Source of the DNA: Melampsora larici-populina 98AG31
Lineage: Eukaryota > Basidiomycota > Pucciniomycetes > Pucciniales > Melampsoraceae
DNA: 64,000 nucleotides
Direction: 5' to 3'
Assembly (NCBI RefSeq): GCF_000204055.1
Contig: NW_006768777.1
Location: forward strand, 110,936 to 174,935
Made by a program: the position numbers and the translations under genes. The notes under the pieces were generated by a model. That model saw only the letters and a list, made by a program, of their open reading frames with translations, searched no databases and had not been told where the DNA came from. Positions 54,030-64,000 of this stretch are shown in pieces. Position 1 is the stretch's first letter; every line of letters starts with the position of its first letter.

Positions 54030-54712
54030 ACTTCACAGAACAAAGTGTTAATCTGTTCCACAGTGGTAAAGTTTTTTGAATATCAGAGCTTTGACTCAAA
54101 TGAACAGCAGAGAGAAGCGACTTCTTACCAAGATTACGTAAATTTAGAAAGACAAGAGAGGGTGCCGGATGGACCCTGTCCGTGAAGCAAAGGTAGCTTT
54201 ATATAGTACGCAAACATATTTTGGCGAAGAATGTTCATGAAGCCCCAAATATAAATACAAAAACTGTTCCGTGTGCGGCTTTATAGCCATAGTTTCTTGT
54301 TCAATTGAGAGGCCAGATTACCATTGAGGTCATCACGAGGTCAAATCAATTGTTAGGCTCAACTTGATAGCGACGGTGGGGGTGGCACAAAAAATCTTGT
54401 CAACCTGTGATCCGGGCGTTATCCGGTCAATCCTGCATCGCCGACCCCGTACCGACGGGTAAATTCGTAATCCGACCCCATTGGACAATAACCCACCGGA
54501 CTTCACCAACATCCGACCCGGATATCCGGCGCATTGGCTGAAAAAAAATCATTCCATCAACTTTTGAGCAAATCTCAATTAACCAACCAATTCAAATCTC
54601 ACATCATCCTACTTCAATCAAAAAAATCTAAATTGCTCTATCACCTATCACCTCTCAATCAACCTTAAATTCAAGTTGAACAATTAGGGGATACAAAGTA
54701 GAATCTGGATTA

Positions 54713-54872
54713 GGGGCTCTCAAACCTGACCCGGTTTTCAAAAACCCAGTTGACCCAGTTGACTTTTTGGCAGTAACTTTGTATATAAATTTGACATTTA
54801 TTGACAGCTCCCAGCCAAAAACTCAACTGGGTCAACTGGGTTTTTTGAAACCGGGTCAGGTTTGAGAGCCCC
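54713..54872. mobile_element. 160-bp fold-back MITE, TA-flanked
   Basis: The arms GGGGCTCTCAAACCTGACCC... and their complement are about 50 bp each and nearly perfect; both ends are flanked by TA (54711-54712, 54873-54874). The interior includes TTTTTGGCAGTAACTTTG. No coding capacity. Confidence 0.85.
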
Positions 54873-54874
54873 TA

Positions 54875-57760
54875 TTGACCACCAATGCAAATTATGAAGC
54901 AGCCATCCAAGCCAATCAGTCCAATATCATGGAGAGTGAGACAACCATCACGGGTCAACCAAGCCACATCTGGACATATTTTAAAAGATTAATCCACAAA
55001 AATTACAACAACTGTCATTTAATCATGGCTAATGGACAACCTTGTGGAAATGAATTAGCCTGTGATAAGAAGTCAAGTACCAAATCAATGGTAATCACCT
55101 TCTCTCCCAGCTCATGTGGTGGACGCAAGCTTGAGAGAAAGTACACACCCCGGCGTGCCTGAGGGGGGTTGGACGCGCCCTCATTTTGGCTGAGGGCGCA
55201 AGAGGTGCAAAAAATCAAAAATGGGTCACCTTTTTGATGATGCTTCATCAACCACATCTTCTACATCCCAAGAAATATTGATACTCTCATATAAACACCC
55301 TATAAACAACTTTATCAGCAATAGTGCAACAGAAATCAACCAAATTAATAAAAATATCAATGAACAAGTGTTGCAATAAGATGTATTCCAAACTGTTGTT
55401 GTTAGGGTACCTGTCACTCTAGACGTAAACACTTCCATGAATGGAAGAAGATGGTGTGGGGTGGTGCCCACAACACATATTCATCCATCTGAGATGATTT
55501 GAAGGTGGGAGATAGCTGAAAACCTCATAGATCACATGCTTTGGTTCATGGGCGCGCCCACTCCAATTCAGAGCTAAAAAGACGTGCCTGGACGCGCCTG
55601 TCAAAATTGTGCCACACCCACCACATGACTCCCAGCACAATGTCAGTGATGATGCCGCTTTACCAAACCAGTCCAACATTGTTTCAGATTTCAGAAAGGT
55701 TAAGTCAACTCACCCGTTCAGTCTTGAGTTTTCCCTTTATTCTATATCCAAAGCCAATGATTACGTTTTGAATTTTCAGAATGGTCTTGACACCTACTCC
55801 CTCAAGAGTGCATTGACTCATTTCATTGCTGAATGCAACCTCTCTTTTTCAATCATGAAACACCAGTTGTTTTGGGATCTCTTGAAATTATGCAACTCTA
55901 AAGTCAAAGGGATGCTTGTCAAACTCCATGTAATTGCTCAACACATGCACCAAATGTATCATCACTACAGAAATCACATGAAAAAGATTTACTTAGGCCC
56001 TTGCAAAGCAATTTTGATCACTCAAGACACATGGACAGGTATTGCAGAAATCAAAGGTGTGTTTTTTATTTTTTTCTGTTTGATTTATTCAACTTGATGT
56101 TCATTTGAAACTATGAAATCTAGGTGCACACAATGAAACACTACACCAAATGTAATCTTTACCGGGCGGTAAAGAAAACTACTGACGTAGAAAAGTCCTG
56201 AGGCAACAGACAACCTGGGTACAAACACCACAATTGGTTGAGTCGTTGAAGAAATCAAATCTGATTACAACACTCAAGTTCATGGCTGTGTTGCTCGCAT
56301 GATCAACCTTGCTGCCAAAGAATGCCTAAAGGTATTTGGTGAGATACTCAATGACAAACAAGCCAAACCAACATCAAACATTCATAACATTTTCAACCCC
56401 CAACATCACTCAAGACAATCTCAAAACAATATATAACCACTACCACAGTCTTGTGGCATGCACTTGGTCCATCCCTTAATATGCCCAACTCTTTGCAAAG
56501 ATTTCCAAAGTGATCTGAGGTCTTGCTACTGCTCTTGCTGAGTACCCTGTAGCAGACAGCCCTGCTCCTACCAACCCAGAGGATCCTGCAACAGCAGATG
56601 CTGTCAACTACCTGATGCAAGACAGTATCATTGATGAAGATCAGCCACCCCCACCAAAATCACATCCAAGCACTGCAGCTTGACTGGTAGCTGATGTTGT
56701 GACAAGATGGAACTTGTCTTATCACATGTTCCAATGGCTTCTCCTCCTACGACACACATGTGATGAGTTCTGCAAGTCTCAATACTTCAAGAAATTTGCA
56801 CTCCTATCTCTCAAGTGGGACTATATCAGAGAGATGGTTGATTTTCTAGAACCTCTCAGTGAAGCAACCAAGATACTTTGCAAATCAAAGTACCCCACGG
56901 TGTACCAAGTGGTGCCAATCTATGATGTAGTGATACAAGGACTCAAATCAGTAAGTCCAATTTTACATATCTCTTAGTCATCATCATTTCTCTTTACTAA
57001 TATGAACATAATCTTAGGCTTCTCAGCAATATTATTGTGGTCAATTGATTCCTGTGTCACATACCATGATAAAAAAAGTTGAAGATTACTTCAAGGAAGT
57101 TCTTGCCAAAACCGCACCAATCTTTTTCAAGTGAGTTTAGATACCTCATTCCCTAATTTGACTGCTTGAAATAATGAATACTGATCAAGATTTCAAACAA
57201 TATTCAAAAAATAGGATTGAGCAATGACCTTTGCCAAATACAAACTTGATTCTCCAACCATCAAATTTATGTTTGAGGAAGAGGCCAAAAAGTATGAAGT
57301 TGAACCCCCAATCACTACTGCGGCTACCATCATACAAAATAAACAACAGTCAACATCTACTTCCCAATACACTGAAGATGCAATTTTTGGCGCCAGAGAC
57401 CTTCATCAGGACTAATCAATTACAAGCAAGCACTTCCAAAACCTTAGCCAGAAGCTAAAAAGGTGTGACACAATCATGTTAGATTTTTGGAAAGAATGAG
57501 CCAAGATCTATCCTGGATTGGCCAACATGACAATGCATTTCATGGAAATCCCAGGCACTAGCTGTCCATTGGAGGGGATTTTTAAAAACACTAAACAAAT
57601 TTTGACACCCCAGTGTGTCAGTCGTGCACCTCAACATGTTGAGGGAACTTTATGTGTAAAAGATTTGTATCAAGTCTTTGGACCCTCATTCATGACTCAG
57701 TGTGATGTGACACTCAATGAGGAGCATGAGGTTCAGGCTCACCTTGTCATAAGTGATTAA
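54875..57760 (+). pseudogene. hAT transposase, decayed
   Basis: Recognisable blocks in order are a BED-type zinc finger (HIWTYFKRL, CHLIMANGQPCGNELACDKK); ALTHFIAECNLSFSIM and ITQDTWTGIAEIK (start of the RNase H fold); VTRWNLSYHMFQWLLLLR, ...SLKWDYIREMVDFLEPLSEA and YDVVIQGL; and the C-terminal dimerisation segment (YPGLANMTMHFMEIPGTSCP, then EGIFKNTKQILTPQ). Frames break several times: near 55,100, at 56,060-56,700 (stops in the middle) and at 57,130-57,500. A 517-bp nested element interrupts the zinc-finger region. Nothing here can make an active enzyme. Confidence 0.82.
55112..55628. mobile_element. nested hAT-type MITE, 517 bp, 8-bp TSD
   Basis: Inserted in the hAT pseudogene. The flanks are the direct repeat CTCCCAGC (55104-55111 and 55629-55636), the 8-bp target typical of hAT. 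The ends are TCATGTGGTGG and its complement. Internal GGACGCGCC/GGCGCGTCC motifs lie near both ends. No ORF of note. Confidence 0.88.
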
Positions 57761-58328
57761 TCTTGGTGATGACTTTTTTTATAGTTGTCTTACCAAATTT
57801 TCTATATTTTCCTATCAAATTATACATGTGTTATTATCAAATAATGTATGTTTTTTCACATTTTGAATTACCCATATGAAAACACCTTGCTGCTCTAGTA
57901 CTCACACATTTACGGGATACAAAGTAGAATCCGGGCACGTGCCCGGATTCGTGCCCCGATTTTTTTTGGCAGTAAATTTGAATTCTGGGCCCGGACTTTA
58001 ACACACAGTTCACAACCAGGGATGCCACTTTGAGTCAAACTCAACTCACACAGGTTGACTCAAAGCCCCTGTTGCCAAATGAGTTTTGCTATGAGTACAA
58101 GACTCATATAACAAGACAAAACTGAGTACAACTCAAGTAGTTGTACTCATGAGGGAAAGTGGGATGAGTCTCATGGGTCAAGTATTCTACTTAACCCATT
58201 TCTAGTATGTAGAGTAAAGGGGACCCGGGCCCCAGACATGGCCTATGAGACCATACAATGTAAAGTTGCCAAAAATTGATTAATTCATACTCAAAAAAGT
58301 TGATTATGGAAGCCTTTGATACCACTTT
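57761..58328. other. hAT 3' flank and repeat debris
   Basis: AT-rich, then a GC-rich block (57,925-58,005), then GAGTTGACTCAAAG-type inverted motifs. No coding frame. Confidence 0.4.
57927..57950. repeat. 24-bp perfect palindrome
   Basis: The half-site is GAATCCGGGCAC, repeated as its exact complement. It sits just after GGGATACAAAGTA, a string that also occurs near 54,688 at the start of the hAT region; a TTTTTGGCAGTAA string follows both. This suggests a short element family that includes this palindrome. Confidence 0.8.
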
Positions 58329-58887
58329 TGTCGGTAGCATTGTTTTTTTGAGAATCTTCATACTTTGTTTTTTGATAACATGGAATTATGGCCCAAGTCC
58401 CAGATTTATTGCTACTGGATCCTAAATCAATCAATTTCAGTACATTGCTACAATCAAGGTACTCTGGGGAACTCATACTCTCCTTGTTGTAGCAAGGGAC
58501 TGGTTGTTTGATCAAAGAGCCTAAATTGAGCTAGTAGTCTTATACTATCCATAAACAACTGAGTTCTGAGATAGGAATTCTTTAACTAAATGAGATTCTG
58601 ATATAAGATAGTAAACCTGTCTTTTGTCTTCTTTTTGAGAACAAAAACAGGATGAAAATAGTATTACTGTGTATTGCTAACAGAGGAGACACAGAAAGAT
58701 GCAATGTCCAAAAGGGAGAGAAAAATAGAGAAACCCTATCCCTTATATAAGTCAGATAAAATTGGTCAACAGCTTGTGACATCATGAAACATAACCAAAA
58801 ACCATTACAAATCACACATAATCACAATGATTTCCCAGCTTACTAAAATTCACAACACGTGCCATTCATCACAAAAGTAATCTAACA
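58329..58887 (-). repeat. possible Copia-type LTR (minus strand)
   Basis: On the minus strand it begins TGTTAGATTACTTTTG and ends CTACCGACA. Four bases later comes TGGTATCA, a tRNA-Met-type primer site (58317-58324). A TATATAAG box (near 58,745) and pyrimidine-rich text downstream of it fit an LTR promoter. No pol gene follows, and no second LTR was seen, so this would be a 5' LTR stub. Confidence 0.45.
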
Positions 58888-59588
58888 TGTACCCCAATTT
58901 CACTGGAACTGAAAACCCCTAGACACTACGCGAAAATTAATATTTTCCAAGGGGAAAAGAAAAATCAGAGGAATTATCTTTTCCGTTGCCATGCTGCCGC
59001 TCAATGATTTGTTGCTCGGATGATTTTAACAATCTGTGACTCTTTTGCCTTCACATCCTTTGTGATAACTTGCCTACATACTTGGAGATGGAGTCATGAA
59101 ATTCGAAGCAACGAATTTAATCTGATGAAAGCCACTTTATATTGTAGTGCGGATCAGATTGACACTCTTTTGATGAATCCAAATAAGACAAAGGTGATCC
59201 CCGCTACAGGAATTTCCTCGAAATTCTCCTTTCACGCCTTGAGATGGCCTCAAGTGTCATAAATACCTACCTCAAGAGTCCTGAAAATCACCCTCATGAA
59301 TTGTTTCTCTGGTCGTTTTTCACTCACATTGCTTTACCCATCTGATTGACATACTCCCTTATAACATACTATCTCATCGGTCTACAAGCTGATAGCTGCT
59401 ACTTATACTACGTTTATCTACCGATCAGAGGTGCCGATAAGGTATAGACATTAGTAAGTCTATTCATCGTTTTCTTGATTCAGATTGTAGCTTTGTCGAA
59501 CTAGCACCTTATATCACCTTAAATTCCTGGACGTTTTCAAAATTACTTGTTATATAACAGATTTTTCAAGATTTTCCTCCGATCTAAG
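58888..59588. other. upstream region, no supported gene
   Basis: One short frame (59,020-59,262) lacks coding support. It probably contains the promoter of the gene at 59,589; no element can be defined. Confidence 0.45.
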
Positions 59589-60524
59589 ATGTCAGGGAAC
59601 GGAAGCAAACCACATCAATCTTCTACCAGATCTAGTAAGCTCAAGCTGAGTGGAGCAGCAAGTAACGAGGCCCAGGGCAAGCCCAACGTGAACTTAATAT
59701 CAGCTCAAGGCGAGATCACCTCACCAAAAGGATCGTTTCCGGGACGTCGACAATCTGCAGCATCACCAACTCCCAAGTCCAACAAACAAAATGTGGCCTC
59801 TGATCCCTCTGACGCCTCCGATCTCACTAAGCATCCATTGTACACTAAAGTACAATCACTTCCTTCGGCCTTGCAACCATTCTTGACCTATGATTGGGAG
59901 ACAAACAGAACCTACAAACTTACCAAGCTCAGATATTACGAAATCATGCATCATTTCGATCCCGAAACTAGCGCTCGGCCAGCTCAAAAGAAGGATATTT
60001 TGATTGACAAGTTCAAAAAAGACCTTATGCCCAAGTTACTACCCTTTTGTACACCACCACCAACCACCAATGACTCCATGGACACTGAAGATGGATCAAA
60101 TAACGATTATGATCCACTTCACCGTAGAACCACAATCCCCATGCTTGTAGAGACTATCGAGAAGCTTAACCCCCATGTCAAAGTCTCTAGAGTCGCACTC
60201 AAGGATGAAGTACTTGTTCTTTATAAGCATTACGTAAATCCAAATCTTCCACTTCCTCCATCCGAGTTTACAAACACACCGCGCGCTGTTCATTCAAAAT
60301 TTGTGCCGAAACTCAGCATCCAAGTGATCCGACATGCTCTTCAAACCTACCACCCTGAATTGTTTTTGAATATACCAGTATTACGTCTACCAAATTATAT
60401 CTGCTTATACCGAACATTCATATTGGAAGAATCCCCAAAATCAGACGACGAACAACTAGTCCCGGGTTATCACTATTGGATCAACAAAGACATGTTGGCG
60501 GAGGGCTCCAGCAAGAATGTGTAA
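59589..60524 (+). CDS. unknown protein with SAP/HeH-like helical repeats (1 of 3)
   Basis: ATG 59589 (MSGNGSKPHQSSTRSSKLKL) is preferred over an in-frame ATG 14 codons upstream, because the protein then begins with the basic Ser-rich tail common in nuclear proteins. Length 311 aa, single exon. Residues ~1-80 are low-complexity Ser/Pro/Lys. Two segments resemble SAP or HeH/LEM-type folds: TYKLTKLRYYEIMHHFDPET...KKDILIDKFKKDLMPKL (~105-150) and TTIPMLVETIEKLNPHVKVS...KDEVLVLYKHYVNP (~175-215). A third, less clear one follows (IQVIRHALQTYHPELF). Such folds often bind DNA or the nuclear envelope, but function is not known. It is the first of three similar neighbours. Confidence 0.65.
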   Translation: MSGNGSKPHQSSTRSSKLKLSGAASNEAQGKPNVNLISAQGEITSPKGSFPGRRQSAASPTPKSNKQNVASDPSDASDLTKHPLYTKVQSLPSALQPFLTYDWETNRTYKLTKLRYYEIMHHFDPETSARPAQKKDILIDKFKKDLMPKLLPFCTPPPTTNDSMDTEDGSNNDYDPLHRRTTIPMLVETIEKLNPHVKVSRVALKDEVLVLYKHYVNPNLPLPPSEFTNTPRAVHSKFVPKLSIQVIRHALQTYHPELFLNIPVLRLPNYICLYRTFILEESPKSDDEQLVPGYHYWINKDMLAEGSSKNV

Positions 60525-61469
60525 GCGTAAAGGAGGACATCAATTGTAATTTCAATTTCTATTTAATCTCTGCCTCTGCAACTTGATCAACTGATTTTTC
60601 TCTCTTGTAGAAAATAATTGGTGCACACAGTTAGCTTCTCTATCCAGGTTGTGATGAAGTCTTGCAAGATTCAAACTTACATACAGCGTGCACTATCAAA
60701 GCTTTTCATTTTCTTTCAATTTCAAACTCGAACTCTTGTGGATGGTATCATTTCTTTTTTATCTTTGTATCGTGGTACTTGTATGCTTTCTATCTAAGAC
60801 TGTGTAGTCTCTATGTGTAGTCTATACCGACGTATCCACATACGAGAAAATAATCATGTGCTCGTGGCTATCTTTTTCACCGTTTCTGATTTCAGATACT
60901 GTGTTCTCATGGAATGACCTCGAGTTAGACATTGTTACATATCTGAACTGAAGTCTTCTATCAGTTTCCATTACTTGTGCGAGTTCCCAAAAGTGTATCT
61001 GATCAGAATATCCGTGTTATTCTCTTCACCAGAAAATTCAATGGTCCAAGTTGGAGATCATGCCATAGTGTCTTCATCTCACCATTCCAGATATGTATCT
61101 TTGACCTCCAAAAATTCCTGTGGCTGCATGAGACAGAAATACAATCATGGACCGGTTTGATCGGAAGACCACTCAAGTTGAGTGTAATTATTCAATTCAA
61201 AACGGCTGCATTTATCGCATTTAGAGGTATGATGCCCGACCCAACGTGGTGGCTGTCTTAGAGTCACCAAGAGATACATTATGTTCTTATCTCCGTTGAT
61301 CATAAGTGGGTATGTCGGCTGAATTTATGCAACTTTGAAAGTCCAAATAGAACAAGTGTGTGTGTGTAGAGAGGTGTAAATAGAAATTTCCATCGATTGC
61401 TTTAGTTATAAGTAGGGCCTCGTTTTCGAAAAAGTTTGGTCTTTTTGAAATCAGCGCAATCCAACAGTC
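60525..61469. other. intergenic between two related genes
   Basis: 3' region of the first SAP-like gene and promoter of the second. A GTGTGTGTGTAG microsatellite lies at ~61,357. No further gene supported. Confidence 0.5.
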
Positions 61470-62348
61470 ATGTCCCGTCAAATGCAGACCCGTGTTTTCC
61501 TACCTGCCTCTATTCTCAATTATATTCCAGATATCGCTTCACCCCGGATCGATAATGACCTCTTCCTAAGTCAAGCTACAAACACTGAAATCATCAAAGT
61601 CATCCTCGCATTCCATCCTCATTTTCAATTTACTCAAGCTGCGCAAGAAGATCGCGAGCTCCTTCGGACGATATTCATCGAAATGGTAGCCAGACGTCTC
61701 AGAAACTTAGTTATTCCATCCCAGCTCGATCTAAACTACTGCGAAATTCCCCTCAGAGGGCCCATGATTGCACCTCAAGAATCTTCGAAAGTTGTCGACT
61801 CAAGCGCTGATATCAATTTCAATCGCACTGAACGATTCAGCCGCTCTATTCTTGAATATCTGACTTTTGGCAAGTACCGCATTGCGGGCGAAAGTCTCAT
61901 CAAATTCGTCAAGGACTTCAAGTTTTTAAATCAAGACGAGATTGCCGAAATTGACGGCGCTCATTCTCATGCCGAAGATGCTGCCCACGATAGTCTCATC
62001 TACCTCCAAGAAGGCCTGAGTTCAATCGAACACATCCAGCTTTTATTACGCCAATCCGAGGTCTCACAGAAAGAGCGCGAAGAGCTTGACGATAAGCTCA
62101 GAATTGCAATGACTGCCTTAAGATCAAAACAAAAGGCATTTGATTGTGCTCTTGATGATGTTGCATTCCTTCGGGCCTTGACAGAGTATCATTCGTAAGT
62201 TTTCTTACTTGGTGTTTATAATATATATTCTGACTATCATGTTCTTTTGAAACTCAGGGAAATTTTGCAAAAACATCAATCAGCTCCCCCAAAACCTTCT
62301 TCAGCGTTCGACGAAGAACAAGGTTCCACTCAACCTGGAAAGGCTTGA
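61470..62348 (+). CDS. unknown protein with SAP/HeH-like segment (2 of 3)
   Basis: ATG 61470 (MSRQMQTRVFLPASILNYIP). Two exons: the first ends at ...LTEYH-S at a GTAAGT donor (62,196), the second starts after ...CTCAG (~62,258) and gives SEILQKHQSAPPKPSSAFDE, ending at the stop 62346-62348. A helical segment TNTEIIKVILAFHPHFQFT...LLRTIFIEMVARRL (~residues 38-80) has the same pattern as in the neighbours. The C-terminal half is a charged helix (EVSQKEREELDDKLRIAMTA). About 270 aa, no signal peptide. Function unknown. Same strand and likely same family as the genes on both sides. Confidence 0.65.
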
Positions 62349-63268
62349 TTTTGAATCTCTAGCTATTGCCTTTATCATTGGTAAGTTTTCTTTTCGGAAT
62401 TTGGCGGTCATTTATTCTAATTATATGATTCCATAGTTTGAAACTTAGGTTCACTTTCGAAAAATATCAATCAACTCCCTCAAATGCCTTCTTCAACGCT
62501 ATTCATTTTTTGTCTTGCTGTTTCACTTATTTATTGTGACAGATTAAACAGTGTTCAGCTTGTATTGTTTTACACGGGATTGAGTATAATCATACGGAAC
62601 CTTGAGCGGTGTTGACTAGTGGAGGTTTATTGAGCTTTTGTCCTAGGTCTCACATGTTTAGTTTATCAACTTCATTCAACTATCCGTTTTTCTCACTCTT
62701 GAAAGGTCTCTTCTTATAAGTTAAAAATCTATTATATATATCTAGAAAATCCTGAAAATTTGTCGAGACTGATCTTTGTCTATGGTGGTTTACCTTTATA
62801 TATCCCTCAACTATTCTTCACGACTCGAGTCATGTAATTCACCAATGTCTTTTTACCACATTTATTTGATCTGAAAAGATTTCCTAGATTATAAGTTTGT
62901 TGACAAAGTCAAGGACAAAATTACAAGAAGGATATGTCAGATAATTCATGATATTGGTTTGTTTTTGGCTTGACTGTGTGGCGCCCAGACTTGGTGCCAA
63001 TGGAAGAGAAGAGCGGGCATTCTGGAAAACTCTGCTTAATGCCGTGCAGATGCATTGTTTTGAGGTAACATCTGAACACCCTGACGATCAATACTGATGA
63101 TCAGTTGAAAAGAAGACTTTATCTAAATTACCTTCGTCAGGCCCAATCGGATGGTCAAATATAATTGTGCGCTATTAGATTGTGATCAGTATCTAAACCC
63201 GCCAATCGGCGGTTTGTAGTAATTAGAGGTCCACACTCCACCAATAACTAGATATATAACAACGTCCA

Positions 63269-63286
63269 GTCACCAAGCTTGGTGAC
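63269..63286. promoter_or_regulatory. 18-bp perfect palindrome GTCACCAAGCTTGGTGAC
   Basis: Perfectly symmetrical and located 195 bp upstream of the start codon of the third SAP-like gene. Its size and position would suit a binding site for a dimeric regulator, or it could be a repeat end; function not shown. Confidence 0.5.
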
Positions 63287-63307
63287 TTTTTTCGCTGTCT
63301 TCTAGAG

Positions 63308-63384
63308 TCAACTGGCAATTTCTTTCTGATAGAAGAATGAGAATGACTTACAACTCATGACTCATTACACGTTTCTATCAGAAA
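63308..63384. repeat. hairpin TTTCTGATAGAA
   Basis: TTTCTGATAGAA near 63,320 and TTCTATCAGAAA near 63,376 form perfect 12-bp arms around a ~40-base loop. It lies in the same promoter region. Confidence 0.6.
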
Positions 63385-63480
63385 AAAGTTCAAAATACAG
63401 ACCAGGATTTACTTGTTTGTCAATCTTTTTTTCTAATCATTCAGCGTTATTGATTTTGACCATTACCTAGATCAGCAAAA

Positions 63481-64000
63481 ATGCCCAAAGTTCCCAAAAT
63501 GTTTGACCCAGATGCGCCAGGTGTCAACAAGCAACTGATGCTCGATTGGATGCATATCAATCACCCCATGACTCCCATCAAAACTGGCTCGAACAAGGAC
63601 GAGGTTGCAAACAAGGTGCGAGAGGTGCAGCCTCAATGTATGTTATTCGAGAATCGACTCTTGTTTCTTTTATTCCATGTGGTCTTTTTGATATCCCGTT
63701 TCGACTCTACATAACCACTTATCTCCTTTTCATGGTTTCTGTATCTTCCACTACATTCACAGTAATTGCTAATCCTGATGGTGATGGGAATCGTGATGAC
63801 TCGACCCAATCAAAAAGCCCAGCCCCCCCGGAGTCTTCAACTAGTCTAGTGTCGACTGCGCTCGCCAAACGAAACCGCCCTGATAGAAAGAGAAGCGCTT
63901 CGCCTAATGGCATCAAACCGGCCTTGAAGAAACGTACAGTATCAGCAAAGGTTGCCTCAACTAATAGTACCGCTCGGTCTGCAATCAACAAGAAGGTGAG
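63481..64000 (+). CDS. unknown protein with SAP-like N-terminus (3 of 3, cut by window end)
   Basis: ATG 63481 (MPKVPKMFDPDAPGVNKQLM). Exon 1 ends in REVQPQ-L at a GTATGT donor (63,638); exon 2 resumes after TTCACAG (63,763) with IANPDGDGNRDDSTQ and continues past the window in a Ser/Lys/Arg-rich, probably disordered and nuclear, segment (KRNRPDRKRSASPNGI). The N-terminal piece VNKQLMLDWMHINHP...SNKDEVANKVREV has the helix-turn-helix pattern of a SAP/HeH domain, as in the two upstream genes. C-terminal part not available. Confidence 0.6.

Larger units (their letters stand above)
62349..63480. other. intergenic; two small inverted repeats near its end
   Basis: A partial repeat of the preceding gene's tail occurs near 62,445-62,500 (TTTCGAAAAATATCAATCAA, CTCCCTCAAATGCCTTCTTC), matching 62,265-62,305. 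No further ORF. Palindromes are listed separately. Confidence 0.5.

Overview
The window looks like fungal nuclear DNA from a TE-rich, AT-rich basidiomycete genome, most likely a rust fungus (Pucciniales). The reasons are short GT-AG introns in almost every gene, a KDZ transposase remnant, a Ty3/Gypsy element, a DUF6589-type gene, a RecQ-like helicase of the kind expanded in rusts, several candidate secreted proteins, and very few housekeeping genes. The species cannot be fixed from the sequence alone.

Layout. 1-5.8 kb: 3' remnant of a KDZ transposase, a ~113-bp minisatellite built from GTGTGAA/TTCACAC motifs, and an unrecognised multi-exon gene on the minus strand. 7.0-9.6 kb: an 865-codon single-exon gene for a possible secreted protein. 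9.6-13.4 kb: AT-rich, no supported gene. 13.4-15.7 kb: a DUF7872-like secreted/membrane protein (minus). 16.5-22.5 kb: MITEs, fold-backs and scrambled repeats. 24.0 kb: a 37-aa secreted peptide. 24.6-30.8 kb: a complete Mutator-like transposon with a 9-bp target-site duplication (TSD). 31.1-36.2 kb: a Harbinger-type MITE with an internally deleted Gypsy element inserted at its edge. 37.5-38.8 kb: ADE1 (SAICAR synthetase). 39.3-46.3 kb: a complete, apparently undescribed DNA transposon with ~303-bp TIRs and a 9-bp TSD, carrying a DUF6589 gene and a RecQ-like helicase. 46.5-54.0 kb: a broken TatD copy, small secreted protein A, a broken ADE1 copy, intact TatD and small secreted protein B. 54.7-57.8 kb: a decayed hAT with a nested hAT MITE. 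59.6-64.0 kb: three neighbouring plus-strand genes with SAP/HeH-like segments.

The two best candidates for new biology are transposons. In the first (39,272-46,274), DUF6589 is the only obvious transposase candidate and is partnered by a helicase. In the second (24,603-30,757), one protein joins a GCM-type zinc finger, a MULE DDE core with all its signature residues, and a C-terminal domain with the Cys, His and Asp boxes of a ubiquitin-specific protease.

A third story is evolutionary. ADE1, TatD and a small secreted protein gene were tandemly duplicated as a block. One copy kept ADE1 and lost TatD; the other kept TatD and lost ADE1. The DUF6589 transposon then sits inside the first copy.
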